A DNA stretch of 64,000 nt. Origin: Stigmatella aurantiaca DW4/3-1. Its GTDB lineage: Bacteria; Myxococcota; Myxococcia; Myxococcales; Myxococcaceae. The DNA is taken from positions 7,644,893-7,708,892 of the forward strand of contig NC_014623.1 in NCBI RefSeq assembly GCF_000165485.1, in the 5' to 3' direction. Under the pieces are notes generated by a model. That model worked only from the letters and a program-made list of their open reading frames with translations, was not told the origin of the DNA and did not search any database. The translations under genes and the position numbers were made by a program. This document shows positions 46,001-52,003 of the stretch, piece by piece; within the stretch, counting starts at the first letter, position 1; every line of letters starts with the position of its first letter.

Positions 46001-49000
46001 GTTGCCGTCGGAGATCGTGTACGTGAACGTCGTGACACCGTTGTAGTTGGCGACCGGCGTGAAGGTGACGCCCGTGGCGGTGAAGGTCACCGTGCCGTTC
46101 GCGGGCTGCGTCACCGCCGTCACGGACAGCGTCTCGCCATCGTCCGGGGCGAACGAATCGTTGGCCAGCACGTCCAGCGCCGTAGCCCCACTGCTCTCGG
46201 CCACGGAGAAGGCATCGTTCCTCGCGGTGGGCGGGTCGTTGACGGGCGTCACCGTCATCGTGACGGTGGCCGTGTCCGTGCCGCCCCGGTTGTCCGACAA
46301 CGTGTAGGTGAACGTCGTGGTGCCGAAGAAGTTGGCCGCGGGCCTGAAGCGCACCGTCGTGCCATTCAGGGTCACCGTGCCATTCGCCGGCTGCGTCACC
46401 GCCGAGACGAACAGCGTCTCGCCCACATCGGGCTCCGCCGTGTCGTTGGCCAGCACGTCCACCACGGTCGCCGCGCTGTCCTCCAGCACCGTGAAGGCAT
46501 CGTCGTTGGCCGTCGGCGGATCATTCACGTCCATCACCGTCACGTTCACCGTCGCCGTGCTGGTGCCACCGTTGCCGTCCGAGATCGTGTACGTGAACGT
46601 CGTGAGCCCCCGGAAGCCCGGGGCGGGAATGAAGGTGACGCCCGTGGCGGTGAAGGTCACCGTGCCGTTCGCCGGCTGCGTCACCGCCGTCACGGACAGC
46701 GTCTCGCCCGTGTCCGGGGCCGAGGTGTCGTTGGCCAGCACGTCCAGCACCGTGCCGGTGCTGTGCTCGTCCACCGTGAAGGCGTCGTTCACCGCGGTGG
46801 GCGGGTCATTGACCGGCGTCACCGTCATCGTGACGGTGGCCGTGTCCGTGCCGCCCCGGCCATCGGACGCCGTATACGTGAACGTCGTGGTGCCGTTGAA
46901 GTTGGCGGCCGGCCGGAAGCGGACCCTCGTGGAGGAGAAGTTCACCGTGCCGTTCGCGGGCTGCGTCACCGCCGAGATGGACAGGGTCTCTCCGACGTCA
47001 GGAGCGATGGAGTCGTTGGCCAGCACGTCCAGTTCCGTGAAGGCGCTGTCCTCGAGCACCGTGAAGGCATCGTCGTTGGCCGTCGGCGGATCATTCACGT
47101 CCGCCACCGTCACGGTGACCGTGGCCGTGTCGGTGCCCCCGTTGCCATCCGAGATGGTGTAGGTGAACGTCGTGATCCCTCGGAAGCCCGGGGCCGGGGT
47201 GAAGGTGACGCCCGTGGCGGTGAAGGCCACCGTGCCATTCGCAGGCTGGGTCACCGCCGTGACGGTCAGCGTCTCGCCCGTGTCCGGCGCCGTGGTGTCG
47301 TTGGCCAGCACGTCCAGCGCCGTGTTGCTGCTCTGCTGATCCACGGTGAAGGAATCGTTCACCGCGTCCGGCGGATCATTCACGTTCGTGACGGTGACGG
47401 TGACGGTCGCGATGTCCGTGCCACCGTTTCCGTCCGAGGCCGTGTACGTGAACGTGGTGACCCCAGCGAAGTTGGCCGTGGGCGTGAAGCGCACGTTGCC
47501 CGCGGTGAAGGTCACCGTGCCGTTCGCGGGCTGGGTCACCGCCACGACGGAGAGCGTCTCGCCCAGCTCGGGCCCCACCAGGTCGTTGGCCAGCACGTTG
47601 AACGTCGTCAGCCCGCTGTCTTCGAGCACCGTGTAGGCATCATCCACGGCGTCCGGAGGATCGTTCACCGGGGTGATGGTCAGGTTCACCGTCGCGGTGG
47701 CCGTGCTGCCGTTGCCGTCCGTCATCGTGTAGGTGAACGACGTGGTGCCCGCGTAGTTGAGAGGCGGCGTGTAGCGCACCACGCCCCCGATCAACGTCAC
47801 CACGCCGCGCGAGGGCTGGGTCACCGCCGTCACCGTCAGGGTCTCGCCCAGGTCCGGCGCCGACGAGTCGTTGGCCAGCACGTCGAGCACCGTGTCGATG
47901 CTGTCCTCCTCCACCGAGAACGCGTCGTTGTTCGCGTGGACCGGGTCGTTCACCGGCGTCACCGTCACCGTCACCGTGGCGGTGGCCGTGCCGCCGCGTC
48001 CATCCGAGGCCGTGTACGTGAACGTCGTGGTGCCCTCGAAGTCCGGCGAGGGCTTGAAGCTGACGTTGGTGGGGGTGAAGGTCACCGTGCCATTCGCGGG
48101 CTGCGTGACGGCCACCACGGACAGCGTCTCCCCCACGTCGGGGGCCGTCGTGTCGTTGGCGAGCACGTCCATGGCCGTGGCGGCGCTGTCTTCGGCCACC
48201 GTGAACGCGTCGTTGTTGGCCGTGGGCGGCTCGTTGGGCTGGCCCACCGTGACCGTCACCGTGGCGGTGTCCGTGCCGCCCCGTCCATCCGCGATGGTGT
48301 ACGTGAACGTCGTGGTGCCCTGGAAGCCCGGGGCGGACGTATAGGAGACACCCGTGGCGGTGAACGTCACCGAGCCGCTGGACGGCTGCGTCACCGCCGT
48401 GATGGTCAGCGTCTCGGGGCTGTCAGGCAGGTACGTGTCATTGGCCAGCACGTTGATCGGATAGTTCGTGCTGCCTCCGGGCACCCCGACGACGTCATCC
48501 ACCGCATCTGGCGGATCGTTGATGTCCTTGACGGTGATGGGGATGACGTCGCGGTCAGACATCGGACCTGAGCCCAAGCCGCTGTTCTTCATGTCTTGGA
48601 CCGAAAGGACGATGGAGGTGGAGCCGTAGAAGTTCGCCTTTGGCTTGAACCTCAACCCATTCAACGCATTGTTGATGTCAACGAGCTTGCCCTCGAAAAG
48701 CATGCCGGGGTCCTCGGTGCCATCTCCGCCGCTGAAGACCAACCCCGAAGTGCCACTGAGCGTCCCTACACCCTGGTTGAACGCGAGCGTTACTTGCAGC
48801 TTGCGGTCGAACACGTCCACGTCCGAGGTACCAATCGTCTTGTTCGTGCCGGAGAAGACCAGCTCCGTGTCCTCGTCCATCGTCTGCACCACGGGCACCG
48901 GCAGCTTGTTGACCGGGGCATCGTTCTGGCCGACGACGGTCTCCTGCGAGGAGGTGTTGTCACCGGGAACGGGATCCGTCGTCGCTGCGGTGATGGTCGC

Positions 49001-49537
49001 GCTCGAGAGCATCAGGACGTCGTCCTGGAACGGCGCCATCATCGTGAACTTGATGCTCTGCGAGACGTTCACGCCGAGCGTCGCCGCCGTGCACGTCCAC
49101 ACATGCACGTTGCCCAGGGTGCCGCAGTTCCAGCCCGTGGGCTGGGTGAAGCTCTGGAAGAAGGACTGGGTCGGCAGGTTCACCGCCACCGACACGGTCT
49201 CCGCCACGTTGGGGCCCAGGTTCTGGACGTCGATGGAGTAGACGACGATGGCCCCCTCGGCGATCGGATCCGCGGAGTCCAGCAAGGTGACCCGCAGATT
49301 GGCGGGCCCCGCCAGCATCGGCTGGACGTGCACATCCGGCGCGACGCGCCAGTAATCCGGCACGGTGTCCACCCGGGGCACCAGCAGGGACTGCGCGCTC
49401 ACCTCGCCTCGCGCGTCGGCGCCGTCAGCGGAGAGCTCGTCGGGACCACAAGACAGCCCCAGGGCGCTCACGAAGAGCAGTGCCAGCAGGGGGCGGAGAT
49501 TCAGACTGCGGTGAAAAGGCTCAGAGGAACCCATCAT
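34085..49537 (-). CDS. Giant tandem-95 repeat surface protein with internal sorting tag and OmpA C-terminus
   Basis: This protein of about 5,150 aa lies between ftsA and ftsZ. In order it has: a lipoprotein-like signal (LLALLFVSALGLSC); a DUF11-like domain (about 80-210); a first cadherin-like domain (about 215-340); 40 tandem ~95-residue Ig/cadherin-like repeats (about 342-4135; core VNDPPTANDDAFTV ... LDVLANDTTAPDTGETL); a thrombospondin-3-like Ca-binding region (about 4137-4525; DSDGDGLSD); a MYXO-CTERM-like tag (GCGSTG, Cys4532; hydrophobic segment; RRRR 4553-4556); a second signal-like segment with an AEA|QS site (about 4586); a barrel-like region (about 4600-4850); more DEDGCPD Ca-binding repeats; and an OmpA-family domain (about 5030-5140; VEGYTDDQGPDEENLRLSERRA). 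The start may be either ATG at 49537/49534 or 49576. The frame is uninterrupted. Confidence 0.9.
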   Translation of the reverse strand: MMGSSEPFHRSLNLRPLLALLFVSALGLSCGPDELSADGADARGEVSAQSLLVPRVDTVPDYWRVAPDVHVQPMLAGPANLRVTLLDSADPIAEGAIVVYSIDVQNLGPNVAETVSVAVNLPTQSFFQSFTQPTGWNCGTLGNVHVWTCTAATLGVNVSQSIKFTMMAPFQDDVLMLSSATITAATTDPVPGDNTSSQETVVGQNDAPVNKLPVPVVQTMDEDTELVFSGTNKTIGTSDVDVFDRKLQVTLAFNQGVGTLSGTSGLVFSGGDGTEDPGMLFEGKLVDINNALNGLRFKPKANFYGSTSIVLSVQDMKNSGLGSGPMSDRDVIPITVKDINDPPDAVDDVVGVPGGSTNYPINVLANDTYLPDSPETLTITAVTQPSSGSVTFTATGVSYTSAPGFQGTTTFTYTIADGRGGTDTATVTVTVGQPNEPPTANNDAFTVAEDSAATAMDVLANDTTAPDVGETLSVVAVTQPANGTVTFTPTNVSFKPSPDFEGTTTFTYTASDGRGGTATATVTVTVTPVNDPVHANNDAFSVEEDSIDTVLDVLANDSSAPDLGETLTVTAVTQPSRGVVTLIGGVVRYTPPLNYAGTTSFTYTMTDGNGSTATATVNLTITPVNDPPDAVDDAYTVLEDSGLTTFNVLANDLVGPELGETLSVVAVTQPANGTVTFTAGNVRFTPTANFAGVTTFTYTASDGNGGTDIATVTVTVTNVNDPPDAVNDSFTVDQQSSNTALDVLANDTTAPDTGETLTVTAVTQPANGTVAFTATGVTFTPAPGFRGITTFTYTISDGNGGTDTATVTVTVADVNDPPTANDDAFTVLEDSAFTELDVLANDSIAPDVGETLSISAVTQPANGTVNFSSTRVRFRPAANFNGTTTFTYTASDGRGGTDTATVTMTVTPVNDPPTAVNDAFTVDEHSTGTVLDVLANDTSAPDTGETLSVTAVTQPANGTVTFTATGVTFIPAPGFRGLTTFTYTISDGNGGTSTATVNVTVMDVNDPPTANDDAFTVLEDSAATVVDVLANDTAEPDVGETLFVSAVTQPANGTVTLNGTTVRFRPAANFFGTTTFTYTLSDNRGGTDTATVTMTVTPVNDPPTARNDAFSVAESSGATALDVLANDSFAPDDGETLSVTAVTQPANGTVTFTATGVTFTPVANYNGVTTFTYTISDGNGGTATATVTVTVTPVNDPPTANDDAYTVLEDSAATVFNVLANDTTAPDTGETLSISDVTQPANGTVTFTATNVSFKPAANFNGTTTFIYTVSDGNGGTDTATVTVTVTPVNDPPDAVDDAVSVAEDSGATALDVLANDTSAPDTGETLSIKSVTQPTQGSVTLTAGVVRYTPPANFNGTTTFTYTISDGNGGSDTATVTVTVTPVNDPPVAQNDNYTVAENSAATVFNVLANDTTLPDTGETLSISEVTQPAHGTVSFTPTNVSFTPTPGFSGTTTFTYTVSDGNGGTSTAIVTVTVTNVNDPPVAQDDAFTVLEDSGATVLDVLANDTTLPDTGETLTLTAVTQPANGTVTSTPSVVRFTPAANYNGTTTFTYTVSDGNGGTATATVTVTVTPVNDPPDAVNDSFTLMDTAGTTVLDVLANDTAAPDTGETLTVTAVTQPANGTVTFTATGVSFTSNPGFQGTTTFTYTISDGNGGTDTATVTVRVVAQNNPPVARDDSYTVLEDSAATVLNVLANDTTAPDLGEVLSVTAVTQPANGTVTFTAANVGYTPPANYNGTTTFTYTVSDGNGGTATATVTVTVTPVNDPPVAEDDAFTVLEDSGATALDVLANDTLAPDVGETLSIVAVTQPANGTVTLTGGVLRFTPAANFSGTTTFTYTVSDGNGGSDTATVTVTVTPVNDPPDAVNDNYTVLEDSGATVLDVLANDTTAPDTGETLTLTAVTQPANGTVTLGTGNVSYTPPANYNGTTTFTYTVSDGNGGTDTATVTVTVTPVNDPPVANDDAFTVAENSAATALDVLANDTLAPDVGETLSISAVTQPANGTVTLTGGVLRFKPATNFSGTTTFTYTVSDGNGGTATATVTVMVTPVNHPPDAKNDNYTVAENSGATVLDVLANDTTAPDTGETLTVTAVTQPANGTVTFTPSNVSFTPAANFNGTTTFTYTVSDGNGGTDTASVSVTVTPVNDPPTANDDAFTVLEDSGFTVLDVLANDTTEPDTGETLSVIAVTLPTHGAVTLTGGVVRFRPEANFNGTTTFTYTVSDGNNGTDTATVTVTVTPMNDPPRAVNDSFTVAEDSGATVLDVLANDTSAPDVGETLTIIAVTQPGGGTVTFTASSVSFTPAANFFGTTAFTYTISDGNGGTATATVTLNVSPVNDPPTANNDAYSVAEDSGTTVLNVLANDSSAPEAGETLTITAVTQPSEGAVTFTPGNVSYTPPANYYGVATFTYTISDGNGGTATATVTVTVTPVNDLPVANNDSFSVEENSGATALDVLANDSTAPDIGETLTITAVTQPANGSVTLTGGVVRFTPATDFNGTTTFTYTVSDGNGGTATATVTIVVGGSNHRPTAEDDSFTVLEDSGTTALDVLANDTTLPDTGETLTLIAVTQPTRGTVAITGDKVSYTPPENYFGATAFTYTVSDGNGGTDTANVTVTVTPVNDPPTANDDAITVAEDSGATVVDVLANDSTSPETGESLRVTAVTQPANGTVTFTSDNVTFTPAANYSGTTSFTYTVTDGGGASDEATVTVTVTPVNDPPDAVNDTFTMSEDLGPTSLDVLANDTFAPDTGETLTITGVTQPANGSVSFTATDVTFTPDTGFRGTTTFTYSISDGNGGTDTATVTVTVTPVNRPPTAGDDAFTVAEDSGATVLDVLANDSTAPDLGETLSVVAVTQPAQGTVTFTATEVSYTPPANFFGTASFTYTASDGRGGTDTATVVVTVTPVNDPPTANDDSFTVAGNSGPTALNVLINDTITPDVGETLRVTAVTQPANGTVTFTAGNVSFTPATNFSGTTTFTYTISDGNGGTATATVTVIVGGTNRPPTANDDSFTLAEDSGTTVLDVLVNDTAAPDTGETLSILSVTQPANATVAITADKVSFTPAANFNGITTFTYTVSDGNGGTDTAIVTVSVTPVNDPPTANDDAFSVLEDSGFTVLDVRTNDTAEPDTGETLAVSAVTQPAHGQVTLITGTVRFRPETNYNGTTTFTYTLSDGNGGTDTATVTVTVTPVNDPPTAVNDSFTVAEDSAATVMDVLANDRIAPDTGETLTVTSVTQPANGTVTFTAANVSFTPAANFNGSTSFAYTISDGNGGTATATVTVTVTPVNDPPVANDDAFTVAENSGPTLLDVLLNDTSAPDVGETLTVASVTPPVSGTVALTGNGVSFTPAPNFEGSTTFTYTVSDGHGGTDSATVTVTVEGTNNPPVANDDAFTVAEDSAATEFDVLSNDTFAPDTNEVLSVSSVTQPAHGTVTLTGGAVSFTPEANFNGTTVFTYTVSDGNGGVDSAAVTVTVTPVNDPPTANDDSFTVAEGTTGTHLNVLANDTSAPDVGETLSVTAVTQPVNGVVGLTGGLVRFTPTAGFNGTTTFTYTVSDGNGGTDTATVTVTVTPVNDPPDAINDTFTVAEDSGTAVLDVLANDTSAPDVGETLTVTGVTQPAHGTASQSGGLVRFTPEANFHGVTVFSYTISDGNGGTDTATVTVTVTPVNDPPTAVNDSFRVAENSAAMVLDVLLNDTFAPDDGETLTVTSVTQPANGTVELTGGEVRFTPAANFSGTTFFDYEISDGNGGTDTATVTVVVSGSNNPPAANDDAFTVDENSGATVFDVLANDSTAPDTGEDLTVIGVTQPAHGSVTFTAGDVTFTPAVNFSGTTTFLYTVSDGNGGRDQARVTVTVTPLNRPPDAVDDLFTVVTGSSSNPLDVLANDTTAPDTGETLVITAVTQPALGGGVGFTATRVTFTPTAGFTGTTSFTYTVSDGRGGSDTATVTVQVRPVNNPPQANDDSFNVPEDSGAVVLEVLGNDSAAPDAGETLVVTVVTQPAHGTVTLMDGVVQFTPEADYNGTTTFTYTISDGNGGTDTATVTVTVTPVNDPPTANDDTFVVDAGSGPTPLDVLANDTAEPDTGETLTIVSVTQPSQGVVAFTASEVRFTPSAGFSSTTFTYTISDGNGGTDTATVTVSAPLPPGDSDGDGLSDELEAKLGTDPMDDDTDNDGLLDGSEDANHNGVVDADETSPLVFDTDLDGLSDGLELALTEPEGNDTDLSKFVADVDPSTKTAPLDDDTDDDGLKDGSEDANHDGKVDANETNPLVFDTDEDGLSDGLELGLTTPEGIGTDPSKFVADADPSTRTDPLKRDTDAGGVFDGIEDRNHNGRVDERELDPLDPTDDRDADLDGVDNTREEEVGTDPFDNDSDDDGVPDGADGLEDTDGDGRINALDEDSDGDGLFDGTERGVTAATAPSGTNKTSPNFRPDSDPLSKTDPRKADSDGDGLPDGVEDKDHSGSFDNGETDPNKPDTDGDTLLDGQEDANHSGTVDPGETDPRKADTDEGGVNDGDERDIGSNPLDGSDDFIVGGSGCGSTGTSSLVPLALLLGLPLLRRRRQGRGGRSSALAGVCGGMVVLGGLGSLPAEAQSITPAAMSDKIDVQQYKPAPGLHDLLGLHSARVGHHRDWNLGVSLSYAKDPLTLTNPVSDEAIHKLVASQITVDLMGAIALRDRFELGVALPITSQTSSVSDTGPKAQGADSTGLGNLRLVPKAHLLSRESIDLGVALPIHLPTGSADFRGGPFSVHPRALGEWRHGSGVRVLANLGFAFRSKEQLRNLSVSNEFTYGFGAEVPFGKLTVGGSLAGALGLGQEGAEERPLELLAMVKYRFLNAFDAHVGGGPGFTRGYGTPAFRIVAGVSYWSLGERKAPSPKPEEKPVVEPVAVPQQAPAPVCPQGPEDMDGFQDEDGCADPDNDGDGILDASDKCPNAPETKNGFQDEDGCPDEAPPPPPVDTDGDGLTDDVDRCPNEPEDKDGFRDEDGCPDPDNDQDGIADASDKCPNQPETINGVTDEDGCPDKGKVKVLVEREKIVILDKIFFTSKMDVILPKSFSLLKQVAQVLKAHPEIEKVRVEGYTDDQGPDEENLRLSERRAKAVLERLVQEGVAAERLDSVGFGEARPVASNKTSKGRDANRRVEFSVVKVKPLEVERPAP
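37140..48525 (-). repeat. 40 tandem ~285-bp coding repeats
   Basis: About 11.4 kb of the giant gene is a direct tandem array of 40 units of about 285 bp, each encoding one ~95-residue cadherin/Ig-like domain. Units in the middle (roughly 43.0-46.5 kb) are nearly identical over long stretches at DNA level, while those at the two ends are more diverged. The linker between units is most often TVTPVNDPP; some units use GSNHRP, GTNNPP or ADVNDPP variants. Confidence 0.9.
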
Positions 49538-49588
49538 GGGGATGTTCTCGGATCGGTGTGGGGCTGTGGCGAGCAACCCCCCCAGGCG

Positions 49589-49617
49589 ATCAGTCGAAAG
49601 ATGAGTAACGACGTCAA
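49589..49617 (-). promoter_or_regulatory. Candidate promoter of the giant gene
   Basis: On the minus strand TTGACG (49612-49617) is followed 17 bp later by ACTGAT (49589-49594), a good -35 and a weak -10, about 50 bp upstream of the giant gene start and downstream of the ftsA terminator. Confidence 0.35.
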
Positions 49618-49681
49618 CAGTGGGATCGAAGTGTCCTACCTGCGGCGTTACACCCCTGATTCTACCCGAGGACTGTCCGAT

Positions 49682-49715
49682 AAAAAAAAGAGGGACCCCC
49701 CGAGGGATCCCTCTT
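49682..49715 (-). terminator. Rho-independent terminator after ftsA
   Basis: Reading the minus strand, AAGAGGGA and TCCCTCTT (49708-49715 and 49688-49695) form a perfect 8-bp stem around a 12-nt loop, followed by a run of eight T residues (complement of 49682-49689). It begins 32 bp after the ftsA stop. Confidence 0.88.
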
Positions 49716-49747
49716 CTTGCTTTCCGGGCTTCGGTAGAGCAGCCGAG

Positions 49748-50980
49748 CTAGAAAATTTCCTCCAGCCACTCCCGCATGCGGCCCTTCACCTTCTTGTAGA
49801 CGTTCTCTTCACGGATCCGGAACATGCGGCGATCCAGGTGCTTGGCGCCGTAGACGACCAGCCCGACTCCCGTGGCGTACATGGGGCTCTTCACCACATC
49901 CACCAAGCCGCCGATACCGCGAGGCATTCCGCGCCGCACGGGCAGTCCGAGGACTTCCTCCGCCAGCTCGGGCATCCCCGCCAGCAGCGTGGAGCCGCCG
50001 GTGATGACGATGCCCGAGGCGAGCAGGTCCTCGTAGCCGCACTTCTGGATCTCCCGGTGCACGAGCTGGAAGATCTCCTCCACGCGCGGCTCGAGGATCT
50101 CACACAGGATCTGCCGGCCGAGCACGCGCGGCTGGCGCCCCCCCACACTGGGCACCTCGATGGTCTCGTCCTTGTTCACCATGGAGGCAAGCGCACAACC
50201 GAACTTCTGCTTGATGCGCTCGGCCTCGTGCGCCGGGGTGCGCAGGCCAATGGCGATGTCGCTGGTGAGGTTGTTGCCGCCCAGGGCGATGACGGCGGTG
50301 TGGACGATGGAGCCGCCGGAGAAGATGGCGATGTCCGTGGTGCCGCCGCCGATGTCCACCAGGCACACGCCCAGCTCCTTCTCGTCATCGCCGAGCACCG
50401 CCTCCGCGGAGGCCAGCGGCTGAAGGACGATGTCGGAGACGTTGAGGCCGGTGCGGTTGGCGCACTTGACGATGTTCTGCGCGCTGGAGACGGCGCCCGT
50501 GACGATGTGCACCTTGGCCTCCAGGCGCACGCCCGCCATGCCCAGGGGCTCCTTGATGCCGCCCTGGTCATCGATGATGAACTCCTGGGGCAGGACGTGG
50601 ATCACCTCGCGGTCCAGGGGGATGGCCACCGCCTTGGCCGCGTCGATGACGCGCGCCAGGTCCGCCTCGCGGACCTCCTTGTCCTTCACCGCGACGATGC
50701 CCTGGGAGTTGAAGCCCTTGATGTGGCCACCGGCAATGCCCGTGTAGACATGGGAAATCTCCGCGCCCGCCATCAACTCCGCCTCCTCCACCGCCCGGCG
50801 GATGGAGGCCACGGTCGCCTCGATGTTGACGACCACGCCCTTGCGCAATCCCTTCGACGGGTGGGTACCGATCCCGATGATGTCGATGCCGCTGTCCGTC
50901 AGCTCACCGACGATCGCGCAGATCTTCGTCGTGCCGATGTCCAGGCCGACGATGATCTCACCAGACTTCTGCTTCGCCAT
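49748..50980 (-). CDS. ftsA: Cell division protein FtsA
   Basis: The 410-aa actin-like ATPase has GEIIVGLDIGTTKICAIVG (phosphate 1), VCLVDIGGGTTDIAIF (phosphate 2), GIVITGGSTLLAGM (adenosine motif), and a C-terminal amphipathic helix (KVKGRMREWLEEIF) that anchors it to the membrane. It tethers FtsZ and recruits later division proteins. The ATG at 50980 is chosen because a GGGAGG site lies 8 nt upstream; an ATG 6 bp earlier is also in frame. It is the last gene of the dcw transcript here: a strong terminator follows, and ftsZ is about 15.9 kb away. Confidence 0.97.
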   Translation of the reverse strand: MAKQKSGEIIVGLDIGTTKICAIVGELTDSGIDIIGIGTHPSKGLRKGVVVNIEATVASIRRAVEEAELMAGAEISHVYTGIAGGHIKGFNSQGIVAVKDKEVREADLARVIDAAKAVAIPLDREVIHVLPQEFIIDDQGGIKEPLGMAGVRLEAKVHIVTGAVSSAQNIVKCANRTGLNVSDIVLQPLASAEAVLGDDEKELGVCLVDIGGGTTDIAIFSGGSIVHTAVIALGGNNLTSDIAIGLRTPAHEAERIKQKFGCALASMVNKDETIEVPSVGGRQPRVLGRQILCEILEPRVEEIFQLVHREIQKCGYEDLLASGIVITGGSTLLAGMPELAEEVLGLPVRRGMPRGIGGLVDVVKSPMYATGVGLVVYGAKHLDRRMFRIREENVYKKVKGRMREWLEEIF

Positions 50981-51023
50981 GACCACTGCCTCCCGTTGCC
51001 CTCACTCTCGTGAAGGGCAAGCC

Positions 51024-51878
51024 CTACTGCACCGAGCCACCGCTCCTCTCGGACGCGGGACTCGAAATCTTCACCGCCACCCAGCCGGGCCGGGCCCGGT
51101 TGTCCAGGTGGATGACCTCCGCCGCCAACCCCCTCGCGCTCAGCTCGCGCCGCACGCGCTCCAGCCGCGAGAGCTTGGCCTCCGTCTCCCCCTCCCCCAA
51201 CCGCACCACCTGGCCCGCCATCGTCACCAGCGACAGGCCCGCGTCTTCCAGCCGGACCTCGGACAGCCGCTCATGGCGGCCGGGCTTCAGCGCCGCGTAG
51301 GCGCGTGAGACGGCCAGCGCCTCCCGCATCCGCTCGCGCACCGCGTCTGGCTCCGCCACGTACTGCTCCCGCTCCACCCCCGTGACGAGCGGCAGGTCCA
51401 GGCCATCGCCGGGCGTCACCCGCTTGAAGGGCTCGCCCTCCTCGTCCAGCACGTACAAATCCCCCAGCACCACCAGCGCTGACGGCGCGTGCTCTACCAC
51501 CTGCACCGAAACGGCGGTGGGAAAGTGACGCGTCACCTCCACGCTTCGCACCCACGGGTGCTGAAGCATGGTCCGCTCCAGGGCCGCCACGTCCAGGGAG
51601 AAGAGGTTCTGGCCAGAGGCCAGGCCCGACAGCCGCACCAGCTCCGCGCGCGAGGCGTGGGACAGTCCGGTAAACGACACCTCCCGCAGCTGGAAGGAGG
51701 GGGACGACAGCGCCCAAGCGCGCAACTCCACTCCACCCCACACCAGGGCCGCGGTCAGCGCCGCGGCCAGCAAGCCCTTGCCCACCGAGGGTCCATGGAC
51801 CCGCACCGCACCCTTGACCGCCTCCTTCTGGTGGGCGGTGTCTTGACGGCGGCGGTTTTTGGACTTGCCGAAGGCCAT
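51024..51878 (-). CDS. ftsQ: Cell division protein FtsQ
   Basis: The 284-aa protein has a basic cytosolic N-terminus (MAFGKSKNRRRQD), one transmembrane helix (about 33-55), a POTRA domain (about 60-130: FQLREVSFTGLSHASRAELVRLSGLASGQNLF, written in parts) and the FtsQ/DivIB domain (WVRSVEVTRHFPTAVSVQVVEH ... LPLVTG). It links the early and late divisome in the periplasm. It lies between ddl (125-bp gap upstream) and ftsA (43 bp downstream), the standard dcw order. The start ATG at 51878 gives the expected short cytosolic tail. Confidence 0.92.
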   Translation of the reverse strand: MAFGKSKNRRRQDTAHQKEAVKGAVRVHGPSVGKGLLAAALTAALVWGGVELRAWALSSPSFQLREVSFTGLSHASRAELVRLSGLASGQNLFSLDVAALERTMLQHPWVRSVEVTRHFPTAVSVQVVEHAPSALVVLGDLYVLDEEGEPFKRVTPGDGLDLPLVTGVEREQYVAEPDAVRERMREALAVSRAYAALKPGRHERLSEVRLEDAGLSLVTMAGQVVRLGEGETEAKLSRLERVRRELSARGLAAEVIHLDNRARPGWVAVKISSPASERSGGSVQ

Positions 51879-52003
51879 AGAAAACAGGTGCGCATGCTGC
51901 GCGCGGAAAGATCGCCGCGCCAGTTTTTGGCTACAGCCACGTCGCTGTAGCGGGAGGGAAGCAACAAGCCCTCGAATTTTGAGAGAATGGAGAGGCGGAC
52001 CCC

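Noticed and set aside
37140-48525. Possible CRISPR or non-coding satellite array
   Set aside because: The ~285-bp period keeps one reading frame throughout and encodes a recognisable protein domain; there are no short palindromic repeats with unique spacers.
35669-48571. Very long plus-strand open frames (about 2,354 and 1,869 codons) antisense to the giant gene
   Set aside because: They are shadows of the repetitive GC-rich coding sequence: Arg/His/Gly-rich, with no domains, signals or ribosome-binding sites, and they carry the same ~95-residue periodicity as the sense gene.
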